Shown here in pieces: positions 36,185 to 48,446 of a stretch of DNA of 64,000 bases; the first letter of the stretch is position 1; every line of letters begins with the position of its first letter. The stretch comes from Allium sativum (Eukaryota; Streptophyta; Magnoliopsida; Asparagales; Amaryllidaceae): NCBI GenBank assembly GCA_030737875.1, contig CM060909.1, positions 35,019,159 to 35,083,158 of the forward strand. Reading direction: 5' to 3'. A model generated the notes under the pieces. It ran no database searches. It saw only the letters and a list, made by a program, of their open reading frames with translations, and was not told where the DNA came from. Position numbers and translations under genes: made by a program.

Positions 36185-37185
36185 CTTTGTATCCGAACGG
36201 TGACGAGAGTGGCTCTCAACTTCTCAAAACGCCCATGATACACTACACCCTTCACCGACGGAGGAAAACCTGTTACAAATATTCAAGATTAACCCAGAGT
36301 ACATAACTTAACTTATTTCGAACTAAAAGCAGTCATGGATTCTTACTTCCTTTGAGCCAGCGCGTTGCAAATCCCGAAGGACAACAGACAAAGAACCATT
36401 CATGCTTAAACATGCCGAGTCTACTCCACGATCATTCAATGAATTAAATATTGTGCATTGTTTCCAAATAATATAGGGAAGGCACGCTGGAAACCCTCCT
36501 CTTGATCTGGAATAAGAACCGAGTGTCCTCTCCGGTAGTTTCTACGTGCAGGTACTCTCTAAACAAAAGGCAGGTGCCGAGGAGGAAGGCGTACCTGTTT
36601 GGGTGAAGCTCCGTTGACGCTAAATGAAAATAATGCAGGATATCTCGGACGAACCCGCAAGACGGGGTACACACCGAGAAATGCACATATGCCTGTTCCA
36701 GGCAGTGTACCCTTCTGGGGGAGTGTGTACCCTGTCCTCTATTAGAGGAGTATGAACCTCAGTCAAGGAATGCTGAACCTCGTGCATTTAACCTCATGCA
36801 AATGCACCTCAACACACCTTCATCCAAACTCGAAGGCCCTGAGTTCAGTGGATTTTCAACTATGACATCGTATGCCATAGTGTACAGAGCCTCGAGGGCC
36901 TTGTTCCCCGCGATAACTACGTTTTCCTCCTCCTCAGGATTCTCCTCAACTATAGTAGCCCCTTCCGGTACTGACAGTTCAGTCGGGTGCTCGAACGCCT
37001 GTTGTGGATCTTTAGTTTGCAAATCACGGTCGGGCGCCTTCGACGATCCTTCATTCTGAGAAGGGGTGGACTCTGAAGAAGTCTCAAGCTTTATGTCCCC
37101 CGAAATAGTACTGCTAGTCGATCCAAATGTTGGGAAGTCTCAGCTTCCAAATTCAGTTGTTTCTTGGATGTTGTCTCCATAGCTA
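36185..37185 (-). pseudogene. Antisense gene of the Tat element, N-terminal (PF04195-like) part
   Basis: The minus-strand reading starts at about 37185 (METTSKKQLNLEAETSQ). It continues with an acidic segment (VEENPEEEENVVIAGNKALE) and then the conserved block HFSVCTPSCGFVRDILHYFH, LASTELHPNRYAFLLGTCLL, LFQIKRRVSSVPSLYYLE, and HEWFFVCCPSGFATRW with VVYHGRFEKLRATLV. This order (Pro/Leu-rich entry, L.PN.Y.FL.G, F..K, then K.WFFV....GF...W) is that of PF04195, the 'putative gypsy-type transposon' family of plants, whose function is unknown. Frameshifts and stops occur. The gene runs opposite to pol, as in Tat-lineage elements. Confidence 0.7.
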
Positions 37186-37189
37186 GTTA

Positions 37190-38469
37190 TATTTTAATAT
37201 AGTTGCATTAGACATCACATTGAAAACCTGTACCCCTCGAGTTGGTGTAAACTAACATGTACGTGAAGTGAAGTGCGATGATGATACGATTATAATAAAC
37301 GGATTCGGGACATGGCGATGGTCACTAGTTTTTAAAACTATAACCATCGTCATCGTCCACCGATATTGTTGGAGTCGCGTCGAATCGCGACCACATCATT
37401 ATTGAAACAGGGAAAAGAATCTTAAAGTTCGATAGTTCAATTTTTGTCCATAGTCCGAGTTATATGCTCGAAACCCTACGTGCAAAGTCTAAGTCACATT
37501 CAAAAACATCGTGAAAATAACGTAAGTATGACGACTTCGGAGCTAGAATTCAAGCTTTCCGTGGAAACGATCGGATGCGACTATGCTTGAGGGTTTCAAA
37601 AATTCCTAAGTCCACAAGGTGCAAAAATTGCATCCCCCGGACCTTAAAGTTTCGCATCCCCCTTTGTATCCAAAAACTCGCATCTCAAATTTCCACGTAC
37701 ATCTCGCATCCCAGGCCCCGGTTTGCATCGCATCCCTACGAAAGGCAGACCCCCGCATCCTCCAATTGCAGGATCTCGCATCCAAAGGATGAAATATCTT
37801 GCATCCATAGGATGCGATACCTCGCATCCAAAGGATGTGACACCTCGCACCCTTTGGATGTGACACCTCGCATCCACGGGATGTGATGAGCCTCCCCTCC
37901 TGACGCGAGAGGATGCATCGAATGTGATGCGGGGTATTGCCATGAAGGAAAGGCAATGCTCCTTCTTCTCCTTCCACTCCTCTTTGCCCCCTCTCTCCTC
38001 ATTCTCCCTTTCTTTCTCCACTCAACCGGATCCCATCCACCGCCATTAAAATCAAACTCAAGCTCCTTCGACCGTCGAATTTCAAGCCTAATAACTCGAA
38101 TCCAACACTCCCAAGCTCGAGTCCGACGTCAGCCAAAACTTATATGACTAAAACAACATTTCAGTGATTCGAGGCCCACCTGTTGCGTTCGAATTCGGGT
38201 TCGATCGATTAGGGAAAACCTAGTTCTTGGATGCGAAAATGATAGGCCAGAAAATTATTAAAGGGAGAAGGAGAAAACTTTATATAGTAGGAGAGGCGGG
38301 GAGGCAGGCCTCGGTCAATATGTGCTCAACGCATCCCTTCGGATGCGAGGCATCACATCCCTTTGGGGTTGCGAAATATCACATCCAGGGATGCGGGATT
38401 TTCCACCCCCTCTACAGGATGCGAGATATATACATACAAAAAAGGAAATAAAGAAATAAAAGGATATAT
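37190..38469 (+). repeat. LTR-like region with CATCC/GGATG repeats, left half
   Basis: Follows the antisense gene start, where the Tat 3' LTR is expected; the exact LTR start was not found. From about 37580 to 37935 and 38326 to 38425 it is packed with 20-30 bp palindromic modules of the form CGCATCC-n-GGATGCGA. The same modules recur at 51985-52375, on the far side of the CACTA insertion, so the two parts were once contiguous. An imperfect hairpin lies at about 37312-37357. The open frames read from the repeats are artefacts. Confidence 0.5.
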
Positions 38470-38509
38470 CACTACACCATAATGCCAGTTTTTCCACACC
38501 CAAATGCGG

Positions 38510-38580
38510 AACATCTGCCACGGCTTTGGACCGTGGCAATTTTGGAACGACTTTGGGCCATGGCAAAATGGATTAGCATG
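38510..38580. repeat. Left subterminal hairpin repeats of the 12.7-kb CACTA
   Basis: Two inverted modules, CTGCCACGGC...CCGTGGCAA and GACTTTGGGCCATGGCAAAA, lie within 110 bp of the left end. They match the modules at the right end. Confidence 0.8.
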
Positions 38581-38877
38581 GTCATAGGCTTTGCTAATTT
38601 TGGAACGGGTTATGCCCGTTCTAACGCTAATAGGAAAACTTTCACGTTATAACTACCCGTTTATTCCAATTATTTCACGCTCATAGAACAAAAGCAGGTT
38701 ATCCCCAAAATCAACGTCTTTCACTCATTTAATCAATCTTCTTGCGATGCAAATCGATCTAAAAAAATTACAACTGGTTAAATTTTAAAATGAAACCGCA
38801 TCTTCCTCTCATTGGAAATTCTGGTTCAGGTAAGATTTGGAATTTGAAAATTAAATGGAACAAAAATCCACCCAAAA

Positions 38878-40549
38878 ATGGCTTCCTCTCTAACGGTCTC
38901 TTCTCTCTCTCTTCCTCCCTTGAGCCCCCCACCTCCTGTCACATCAAATCCATCAACTCAAATTCCTGAACCTCCCCCGCCACCCATCTCGCCGCCTGTG
39001 CCTCCAGACCCCAACTCCGCTCCCCTTCATGCAACCAGTTCCTCCGATGTAGCATCCAAACCCTCGTTTGTCTTTCTGCCTCAAGCTAGCAACTCCGCCG
39101 ATGTAGCGTCCACGCCAACATCTAAATTTCCGCCACTTTCTATAGGTCCTGAGCAAAATGAGTGTCAATGGCGTTGGACTTCCTTTTTTCAGCATTTGCC
39201 GAGTTATGCGGGGAAGTACAACCCTGTTGACATGATTCCCTCTTTTGATAAAGACAGAGCAATTGAATACACTTCTGACATCTTCGAAGCAGGCACAAAA
39301 GTTTGGAGCGACTCACTTGTAGGCTTCTTCCTTGATGATCCTCTACCATACTCAGCTGCCCTCTACAAAGTTAATAATAACTGGAAGCTGAAAGGTACAT
39401 TCTCAGTAAAGTCAGACGGGGTTCTTTTTCTCTTCCAATTCTCTCACCAGGAGGATAGAAAGAAAATTTTAATGAGTGATCTGATTATTATGAGAAATAA
39501 ACTCTTTATTATAAAAACATATGACCCGTAAGTTAGCAACGTTTGTGGGCAGATTAAAGCGGTGTCGATCTGGGTACAATTCATGAATATTCCTCTTTTC
39601 GCATGGTCGCACCCAGGGATCAACTGGTTAACCTGTCGTCTGGGTAGGATGGTTTGTCTAGATGAATCAACCAAACGTCTTGAACAGCTTAACTATGCGG
39701 GATGCTTGTTTGAAATAAAACCGGATAAGCAGCTGACTGATGACTTTCTCGTCAAAATTCCAGGGGGTGGAATGCAAAGGGTTAAAATTACATATCTCTG
39801 GCAGCCACTTATTTGTACTGGTTGCAAAACATTTGGACACAGCAATGAAAAATGTGAAGTGAATAAAACAATAGAGCAAATTGCAGAAGAAAAAAAGACA
39901 ACGATAGCGGCCAACGCGGCAAATAATGAGAGGAATAATAAAGTCTCTTGCGCAGAAGAAGTAACAATGTACCTACAGCTGTCAACATAACGAAGAGAGT
40001 AGATAATCACTACGGTAGAAAAGCTCCTCAACAAAATGTGCAAACCTGGCAGAGAGTGCAAAATAAGAAACCTTATGAAGCAAGTAGGAAAAATAAAGGC
40101 AAGAGTACAATTGGTGATTTCTGGCCGATCAACTACAACATCACGGATCCGAGTTCTAGCCATGCAGCTACTGACCTAATAGAGAGTAATGAAGACAAAC
40201 TAGAGGAAGGAGAAATCCCTAAGGAAAGAATGGAAAGAAGTGGAAACAAGAAAACAAAAGAAAAGGAGTGCTATGGAATTAGGAAACCAACTGAAAGAGA
40301 CACATCTAACGAAGCTCTTGCCACATTCAATAGCTTTGCAATGTTGCATTATGAGGTTGTGGCACCTACACCAACTGCCAACAGCAGTGAAGGAACTATG
40401 GAGGAGCAAATGAATGTCACCCAACAAGGAACTACTTTGGTTCAGTAGGTTGACATTTTGCAACAAGAAAGAAGTGAAAAGGAATTTGAGAGTGTTCTAG
40501 CACAAGAAATTGTGGAAATTATCTCGCAAGACGTTGTAACTGAAGGAGA
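38878..40549 (+). pseudogene. LINE ORF1 (RNA-binding/gag-like), 5' part
   Basis: Starts at ATG 38878, 50 bp into the LINE. It has a Pro/Ser-rich N-terminus (residues about 1-90), then a DUF4283-like domain (WRWTSFFQHLPSYAGKYNP, VLFLFQFSHQEDRKKILMSD, VSIWVQFMNIPLFAWS, GINWLTCRLGRMVCLDE) and a CCHC knuckle CTGCKTFGHSNEKC near 39820-39860. This is the standard ORF1 architecture of plant L1 elements, which coats the LINE RNA. Defects: a TAA at 39529-39531, a frameshift near 39950, a TAG at 40446, and the CACTA insertion at 40550. The reading resumes in frame at 44344. Confidence 0.9.
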
Positions 40550-41332
40550 CACTACGCCATAGATGGCCTACAGCAACCCCAGAGAAGTGACGCAGTAGGT
40601 GCCAAAAAGTGTTGCTACAAGCAAAAAATGATCCGTGGCAACACTTTTTTGGCGTTGTCGCGTTGCCTTAGAGTCAAAGGCAACGCCTTTGCGACTCTAT
40701 GGCAATATCGGTACAGGTGTTTCCACAGGTACCAACACAACAACCGAAATACTCTTTCGCAACTGCCAAAAACAGTTGTAATATGTCTAGTACAGCTGGC
40801 AATTGTAATAAAGTCAACCTTTTTTACAACTGTTTCTAGCAGTTGTTAAAATTTGTTTTATAACTGCTAAAAGTAATTACACCTCAGCTGCTATTAATCA
40901 AAGCTTTCATAATATTATAATAAATATTATTATAACGTAGTATTTTATTTGAATAAATATTTTATTTCAACATTTCAAATGGTACAATTTTTTGACTCCA
41001 TTATTGTACATTCACTCGTATATTACACAATCATTCATATTTACATACATTCCTCACTACATTGTCACTCGATTCACTCATATACAGACTCACACATACA
41101 ACCATAAACAAGAAAAAATACACGAAAATAATTATATAAACTACTACCTTTATTTTTCCCTTCTGATGATTCGCTCGCAACCGCAGCTTCTCTAGTTCAA
41201 TCATGAATGGCCTCTGATACATCGGCATTACTTCATCATTGATCGCCTTGAATTGATCTAACACAACAAAATTTATTTAATTTAATGGTAATGAAAACAA
41301 AACAAAACACAGTTGTATGTAAGACGGATTTC

Positions 41333-41472
41333 AAACTCAGTTGGAAAACTGAGTTGCGGAAAATTCAATCGGAAAACTGAGTTATGACAAACTCAGTTGG
41401 AAAGTCGAGTTGTGGCAAACTCAGTTCGGTGACCGAGTAGTGGCAAACTCAGTTCGGCGACTGAGTTGCGCG
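41333..41472. repeat. 28-bp tandem repeat, five imperfect copies, with internal dyad
   Basis: Units start AAACTCAGTT and end near TGAGTTGTGGC, with lengths 27-29. Each contains ACTCAGTT facing AACTGAGT, a short dyad. The array lies about 0.8 kb from the left CACTA end. Such arrays can be transposase-binding sites; here that is inference. Confidence 0.85.
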
Positions 41473-42189
41473 AACTTTGCCAATGATTCAGAGAGTAAGG
41501 AAGCAATGGCTTTAAGAAGCTGTCTGCCTTGAGCTTTTAAAGGTACTCTATAGACTTTAAACTTGAGCGTTCAAACTCTCAATAGTATCAAGCGCTAAAA
41601 CACTTACACTTAAAGCTATTGATCCTCAAATGTACTAGTAGTATACTAAAACTAAATATCAAAAAATCAAATCAAAAGATCACGCATTTATGTCATGAAA
41701 TCAGGAAAGCCATTTGCAAAATGATGAATATAATGGCATTTATCTGGAAACTTAAAACGTGCGTCCGCGTTTATGTGGATCATTAGTTACTGTTAAGTAA
41801 AAACTAAAAGGCAAACAAGAATTTTGATATAGTATAACTTACAGTTACAACAGTAAGATTTAAATTATGCAAACCATGGCGAAATGTAATCACACAGAAC
41901 TAGATCCTCAGAACTAGATCACACCGAACTAGAACCGAGCATCTATACATTGTGGCAGCTTTAATTGAAATAGCTTTAATTGAGTTAAAAAGGCCAAGTC
42001 CAAAATCTTGGTCAAAAATAGCAGAAGAATAAAATTCAAGTTCCTGGAAAATTGTGGCAGCTTTAATTCCTAAGAGCATGAATCAGCTCAAAAAACTAAT
42101 TAAAGAAAGACAGACAAAATCAAATTCCCGGCCACCACAAAACACCATAACTAAACCAAGTGTTGTAGTTTAAGAAGATATTTATTTGT

Positions 42190-42328
42190 CGTAGGTGTCT
42201 AAGATGAAGATACTCATAGTCAAGATAAGCAAGTGCAGCAGTGAAAAGGAAATTGAAGGCAAGAATATATCCAAGCAAAGCTCTTGAACCAATCCAGAAC
42301 CATTTTGCTTCCGGAAATAGATAATAAA
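42190..42328 (-). pseudogene. PDR-type ABCG transporter fragment (one exon)
   Basis: On the minus strand a good splice acceptor (TACTGCCTTTGCAG) is followed by an exon reading YYLFPEAKWFWIGSRALLGY and then ILAFNFLFTAALAYLDYEY. Plant pleiotropic-drug-resistance (full-size ABCG) transporters have the same segment, in the form W(F/W)WIG..AL.G...LFN.LFT.AL.YL(D/N), a transmembrane helix of the first membrane domain. After the YLD the match is lost (HLRHLRQ instead of PLGK/PFGK), so the copy is diverged or spliced oddly. Other ABCG exons were not found in the element. Confidence 0.65.
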
Positions 42329-44343
42329 CTGCAAAGGCAGTAATATCACATAATTACATACGGGTAAGAAATAAAACAAAACACAAGAAGCTTACACATT
42401 CCTAAATCCTGCAAAGCAGTCCCAGTTGCTAACAGCTAGCATGGCATATCACTTCCACTCTACCTAGTGCTGCACAACTACAAGCAACTTGAATCAAAGA
42501 CAAACAACTGTGCTAGCACAATGTACCATTTCAGACTGCCAAACAACTAAATGAATAATGAGTTTCCAAAGACTAGCAACCAGTCTTCAGATTACTAGAC
42601 CGACAATCCTAAACAACCAAATACAACCAGCAGCCAAGGAAGGTCCGAAATCAGCCAAACAAAGCCTAATAATCTCACGCAGATCAGACAGAGCTCGCCA
42701 TTATGCTGAAGTACACTTGCTGTTATATCAACCACCTACAGCGGAGAACATCGGATATTAACCATCTGCATCGGAGAACAAAGGATATTAATCCTCTTCT
42801 CTTATTTCAGGTAACAAACAACTGTTACTGATTTCAGGTTTACTTACTGCCATTTATTTCCAAGAAACTCACTCACTGCTATGGCATTTTGTGCCTACAT
42901 TCACATCAATATTACCAGTATGACCGATCAAGAAGCCTACAATAAAAAAAAGTTGTACATAGCAAATTCCTATCAATACAGTACCATCAACAACAAAAAA
43001 TATAGTGGTGCAACATGAAATCTCTCTAGAGCATCAATTCTTTAAAAAAGGGTACCTGCAGTCAAGTACTGGTTGTATAATGATCACTGTACCATACATG
43101 CAGTCAAGTATTGGTTATATAATGATACAACTTCTAACTGACTTTGCAATTGCTCAAGTATAAGGTATAAAGTACTTGTCTTTGCAATTGCTCAAGCCAG
43201 AGTTTCTCTGCATTATCCAGCTCGAATTCCTCATCTTCTAAAGCTAACAAAGGTAAAAGTCACTTCAAATCCATCATGCAATAGAGTAATTAAAAATCTC
43301 AAATTAACAGCACAGCTAAAGAAAATGCAAGCTCAAATTAACTAAAAATGACATTAAATTATTTGCTGACTATTATCAATCTCTGATTAAATTATTTGCA
43401 TGCACCATGTCTTTGATATATCAGAGTTGAAAAATTCTTTTTTAACAGATTATGTACAATAATAATAAAAATTCTTACTTGATAGATAGACCAACGAAAA
43501 GGTTGATGATGACCCAGTAAGTAAATACTTAAAACATAAAATCCAAATTAATCACCTTCAATCCTTCAGTTTCAAGTTCAGCTGATCGAATTCAGGCGTT
43601 TGTAGCTACTGGTTTGTCGTTGTTCCTCACTGCTAGATGGTAACCTGCAATCATTTTTGTGATTGCACTGATTTGCAAATCGTAATTTTTTTGGGGCAAT
43701 ATATCATTCAAGCGGTGCCCTACATTATTTGGGCTACCACGATTAAAACCTAAATCCAAAATCAAGATAGCAAGTACATAGAAATAAATCACGATAAAGT
43801 GTACCTCAACCGCAACCACAAATCACCACCTAAAATCCACCGCACCTACCTCCACAACTATTTCATCCTAATTTTTTTTGTTCTAATTTGGAATTCGCAA
43901 TTTTAACATAATTAAGGATGGGGTGTGGATTTACTGTCTAGCGTTGTCTTTTGTTTGTTTTATCCCCAATTTTTTTGAAGTCGCGATTTGTTTGAAGAGG
44001 CCAAAACCCTAGTTTTTAATTGGAAAGTCGACTTATTTTTTTCCGAAGTGAAAAATGAATTATGTTCTAGCGGGAAATTGAAAATTTAAGGGCAAGGAGC
44101 TGAGTCAGCGTACGAAAATTAGATTGACGCGGATAGCTAACGTAGACCGTTAGATCGTTTATACGCGGATTGATAATTTTTTTAATTTGAATATAACTAT
44201 AGCTATAACAACACAGTGTTATATCTATGCTAACACATTTAAGTGTGCGTTGCAATAGACAAAAAACAGTATAGCAATGGCAATATTCTAGCTAGCAACA
44301 CCATGGATTTTCGTTGTGATAGGTCATCTATGGCGTAGTGAGA

Positions 44344-44854
44344 TCATGCGACTAGTCCTTATAGCGACACGAAAGAGATAAGAAGTGAAGTTAATAATGA
44401 AGTAAAAACAAGTCAAGAAACAAATGATAATCTTTTTGAGAGCATGAATAGTGGCTTTGAACTTGCACTTGTAAAAGCACTTTCGTCTGCTTGTTTCCTA
44501 CATGAATTCATAAATAATACTGAGGATAACAGGGAGTGTAATGCTCAAAACATTAAGCCCTTAGCGCAACTTATCTCGGAGAAAGACAACAACAACAATC
44601 ACCTAAACAAAACACAAAGAGAAGGTAGCTTAACCAGAGATAAAATTAAATATACCTACTTCAATATAGAGCCTCCTCCCGGATTTAAAGCTGCACTTGA
44701 TTCCCCTATCTACGCTCCTAATAAGGTAGGCAGTGAAAAGAAGAGTAATAGGAAGAGCAAACAATTGTCGATTGAGCAAAGTCAGTTCCAAACGAGATCT
44801 ATGGCAAATGTACAAAACCAACCTACTGAGTTTTCTGATGATTTACAACATTAG
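44344..44854 (+). pseudogene. LINE ORF1, 3' part
   Basis: Continuation of ORF1 after the CACTA insertion. With one AGA copy removed, the frame runs on from GAAGGAGA into TCATGCGACT without a break. The tail is polar and low in conservation (ETNDNLFESMNSGFELALVK; NIEPPPGFKAALDS) and ends at TAG 44852-44854, overlapping the ORF2 start by 17 bases. Confidence 0.85.
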
Positions 44855-47800
44855 TGTGTGGAACATTCGTGGAGCTCACGAAGATATCAAGTTCGATCAA
44901 TGTAAGTATATTATTCAGAAATACAACCTTAGTGCCTTGGCGATCCTAGAAACTAAGCTCAATGAAGCCCTAACCATGCGAGCTGCAAGGTACATTAACC
45001 CAAATTGTAGTATTTTACATAACTTAAATAATGCTAGTTATGGTAGAATCCTGTTAATTTATGACTCATCGGTCCATAATTTCTCTACGACAACTTCATC
45101 TAGTTAGTATATCCATTGTCATAACTATCATACACCATCCTCTACATCCTTTTATATTACTTTGTCTATGCTTCTAACTCATATTTGGCTTGGGATAACC
45201 TTTTTCAATATTTCCTTAACTTTAGACAGAATACACATCCTTGGATTGTGTGTGGAGATTCAACACCCCCCTGAAGCTGTCTGATAGAGTTGGTGGTAAC
45301 CTTGTCGCTCTTTCTGAGGTAGTTGCTTTTAATATTGCCATCAGTAATTGTGATCTTATTGAAATCAACTCCACTGGGCTTCTATTTACTTGGAATAACA
45401 GTAAAAGGGATGGACCGCGAATTTATTCCAGAATCAACCATGCTTTTTGTAACAAGAATGCTTTTAGTATATGGCCAAACCTCTCGAACGAGCTGCCTGC
45501 TCCGTTACTATCGGATCACTCCCCTCAAGTTATAAGGCTTGGTGAGATTGCCCCTTCGAGATTTCCAAACTTTAAATTCTTCAATGTCTGGTCATTGGAA
45601 CCTAAGCTTAATGTCATAGTTAAGGAATAATGGGATGCAGTTGGTTTTGGCAACCCAATGTATGTTCTTTCTAGAAAACTGAGGCAACTTAAGGTAGCTC
45701 TGAAAATTTGGTCTAGAAACAAATTTGGTTGTGGTACTAACCTTTCTAAAAGCTTTGAACAAGAGCTTGTAAATGTGCGAATTGCAATGCAGAATGACAG
45801 GAGTAACAATGCCCTTGCCTCGGAAGAGTCTAGTTTATCAATCAAGTACAGAGATGCACTGCATGCCGAATCGCTTATGAACAAACAAAAATCGAGAATC
45901 AGGTCGCAAGATGAAGGCGATAGGAATACTGCATATTTCCGCATGGTCCTAAAGGCAAAGAAAGTAAGAGAAACTATCTACTTTGTGGCCGACGAAAATG
46001 GTCAGGCACATTCTTCAGTCTCATCTGTTCAAAATGCTTTTGTGAACTATTTTACTAGACTGTTTGGTAATACTATTAACTTTGAGCCTAATCTTGACAT
46101 TAGTAATCCTATGTTACTTCCAGTCCTTAACCAACTGCATATCAACTCTCTTTCCAAAACCATTACTGACGAAGAAATTAAAAAAGCTATGTTATCTTTA
46201 AACAAAAATTCATGTGGGGGCCTGATGGCTTCAACGCTCAATTCTATAAAAACTGCTGGAATATAGTTAAATCCGAAGTCTATAGAGCTGTTCACCAGTT
46301 TTTTAAAAGAGGTAGAATGATGAACACTTTCAACTATACGACTATTGCATTAATACGTAAAACTAAGAATGCTTGTAATGTGCGTGACTTTAGACCGACT
46401 TCTTGCTGTAACACTATTTATAAATGTATCTCCAAAATAATAGCTTCCAGACTTAGGTTGGTCTTACCGGATATCATTACTATGAACCAATCCGCATTTC
46501 TACCTTCGAGGAATATCCTTGATAAGGTTCTAGTAGCGCATGAATTGCTTAAGGGCTATAACACTAAAAACTGTTCGCCTAGGATCATGCTCAAATTAGA
46601 CATTAGGAAAGCGTTTGACACAATCCAGTGGACTTCTATTACTAGAATCATGAGCTACATGAATTTTCTGACTTGCTTTGTTTCTTGGATCTACTCTTGT
46701 ATTAGTACCGCTCGGTATACTGTAAATATCAATGGTACACCGGTTGGTTTTTTTGAGAGTGGACAAGGAGTACGGCAAGGAGATCCAATATCGGCGTAAA
46801 TTTTCTTAACAGTGATGGAACTTCGTACTAGACTGCTCCACGAACTTGTCAATAAGAACCTTTTTAAGCTTCATCCAAAGTGTAGTAACCCTAGAATCAC
46901 CTCTCTAATGTTTGCTGACGATCTCATTATATTTTGCAAACCGAATACGCTCACTCTGTCTAGTATTATGAACGCTTTAGATAAATTTTACTTTATGTCT
47001 ATCTTAAAAATAAACACGAACAAATCTGAATTCAAAGCTATTGGGATTTCTAATTTGTATAAGCACCAAATTCAATATTTAATGGGTCTAGCTTGTAATG
47101 ATGTAAATTTAACTTACTTGGGCCTAACGCTTGCCACCACTAGAATCACTATACGTCACTGCTTACCTTTATATGAAAATATTATTGCCAAACTTGACTG
47201 TTGGTCCGCAAGGAATCTCAGTCAAGCTGGTAGACTGACTTTAATCAAAGTTTTTATTGTATCTATGCAATTATACTGGGCTAGGACCTTTATCCTACCT
47301 CAAAAATTGATACACATGATCAGAACAGCCTTCATGAGGTTCATCTGGAAAGGAAACATCCACTCAAAGTACTTAGCGCGGATCTCCTTCAAGAATCTTG
47401 AGAAACCTCTTGCGAGAGGCGAACTGGGTATTATAAGCATGAGCAAATGGAACATAACGGCTCTAGGTAAACAAATGAACGACATCCTGTTCTTCAAGGA
47501 TAGCTTATGGGTGAACAGGTCTTATAGACATGTAATTAAGAACAACAGCTTATGGACGTTAGAGAAAAAGCAAAATCCCAGCTCGACTTGGCAGAACATT
47601 ATTAAGCTCAGGTATCTTTTCTTACCCTTTTTTAAATTCAGTGACAAATCTTATAGTATGGTCAGATTTTGGCATGATCCTTGGGTTTAGCACGGGAAAA
47701 TCGTTGCGAGATCTGTCACCTACCCATAAATTTTGCAATATGGAGTTAACTTTCACACCTCAGTTGACAAAGTCATTGTCAGTAACCAGTTTGCTCTGCC

Positions 47801-48446
47801 GAGCACCTCAAACCAGAATATAAACGCTATCTGGGCTCAAATTATCAACAACAGAGTCTTCAATATTCCCCCCAAACAAGCTTCATGGTCATGGCGTGGT
47901 GAGCAATTTTCTATCAGTAAAATGTACTGTGAGCTATAAGATGTTTCAAGTATGTCAAAATGCATGTGGAGTAAAATCATCTGGAGATTGGATAACACAG
48001 TGAAGGAGAATTTAAACCTATGGAAAGTGTACCACCAAGCGCTGCTAACAAAATACAAGATGGCGGCAAGAGGAATACCTGTACAATTGGACTGTACATT
48101 CTGTATTGCGCAACCAGAAACCATTTGCCATCTCTTTATCGACTGTGCTCTCACTAGACCGATTCTGCAAGCGACTCTGGATAAGATGGGGAACACGTCT
48201 CGCATTTCTGCTTTTGACTGGGATGCTCTACTGAAGATTTGCAAGGTTAAATCCCTGCGATCTAGGACTTGCAGCTTTCTGATAAAGAAGCTTTTCCATA
48301 AAGTTTGGATTGAAAGGAATCTGTATATATTCCAACCTGTGAAAGCAACTGACAATGCACAACTTCAGAATCAATATTGGCGTGAAGTTCGAGATGGAGT
48401 AAAATTCTTGCAGTTCACTTTTGACCCAGGAATCCACAACTTTTAA
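44838..48446 (+). pseudogene. LINE ORF2: endonuclease, reverse transcriptase, zf-RVT
   Basis: Starts ATGATTTACAACATT at 44838, directly giving the endonuclease motif SVWNIRG, then ALAILETKL, IVCGDS, SRINHAF (family consensus SRID, so an Asp appears changed) and LSDHSP near 45520. Reverse transcriptase follows: DFRPTSCCNTIYKCISKII, IMLKLDIRKAFDTIQW, GQGVRQGDPISA and the catalytic LMFADDLIIF at about 46907. The C-terminus has zf-RVT (LDCTFCIAQPETICHLFIDC near 48090) and ends at 48446. In-frame stops at about 45106, 45628, 46797 and 47688 and frameshifts (about 45110-45240, 46215) show it is dead, but all domains are recognisable. The protein nicks DNA and primes reverse transcription of LINE RNA. 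Confidence 0.93.

Larger units (their letters stand above)
6031..37190 (+). mobile_element. Old Ty3/gypsy (Tat lineage) element, heavily nested
   Basis: This is the host retrotransposon for most of the left half of the window. Sense-strand pol (RNase H, integrase) ends at about 21248. It is followed by 44-bp tandem repeats and a long gene on the opposite strand (about 37185 down to 22300), a layout typical of the Tat lineage (Grande, Retand, Ogre relatives). It is broken by a LARD-like element (7254-20213), a MITE (22920-23676), a solo LTR (24358-30865) and a SIRE-like element (32266-36174). Reverse transcriptase, protease, gag and the 5' LTR would lie left of the CACTA insertion, outside the window. 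The 3' LTR boundary could not be fixed; the LTR-like sequence from about 37.2 kb may be it. Many in-frame stops show the element is dead. Confidence 0.75.
40550..44340. mobile_element. CACTA transposon (3.8 kb) inside LINE ORF1
   Basis: Terminal inverted repeats CACTACGCCATAGATGGCCTA (left) and its complement with one mismatch (right, ...TAGGTCATCTATGGCGTAGTG), flanked by AGA duplications (40547-40549, 44341-44343). The interior is AT-rich, with a 28-bp tandem repeat array (41333-41472) and an exon resembling a PDR transporter (about 42190-42328, minus). A second minus-strand exon-like run at about 41150-41264 (FKAINDEVMPMYQRPF) is unassigned. No transposase is seen. Confidence 0.92.

Noticed and set aside
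37575..38021. Overlapping open frames up to 125 codons on both strands
   Set aside because: All are translations of the CATCC/GGATG palindromic modules.
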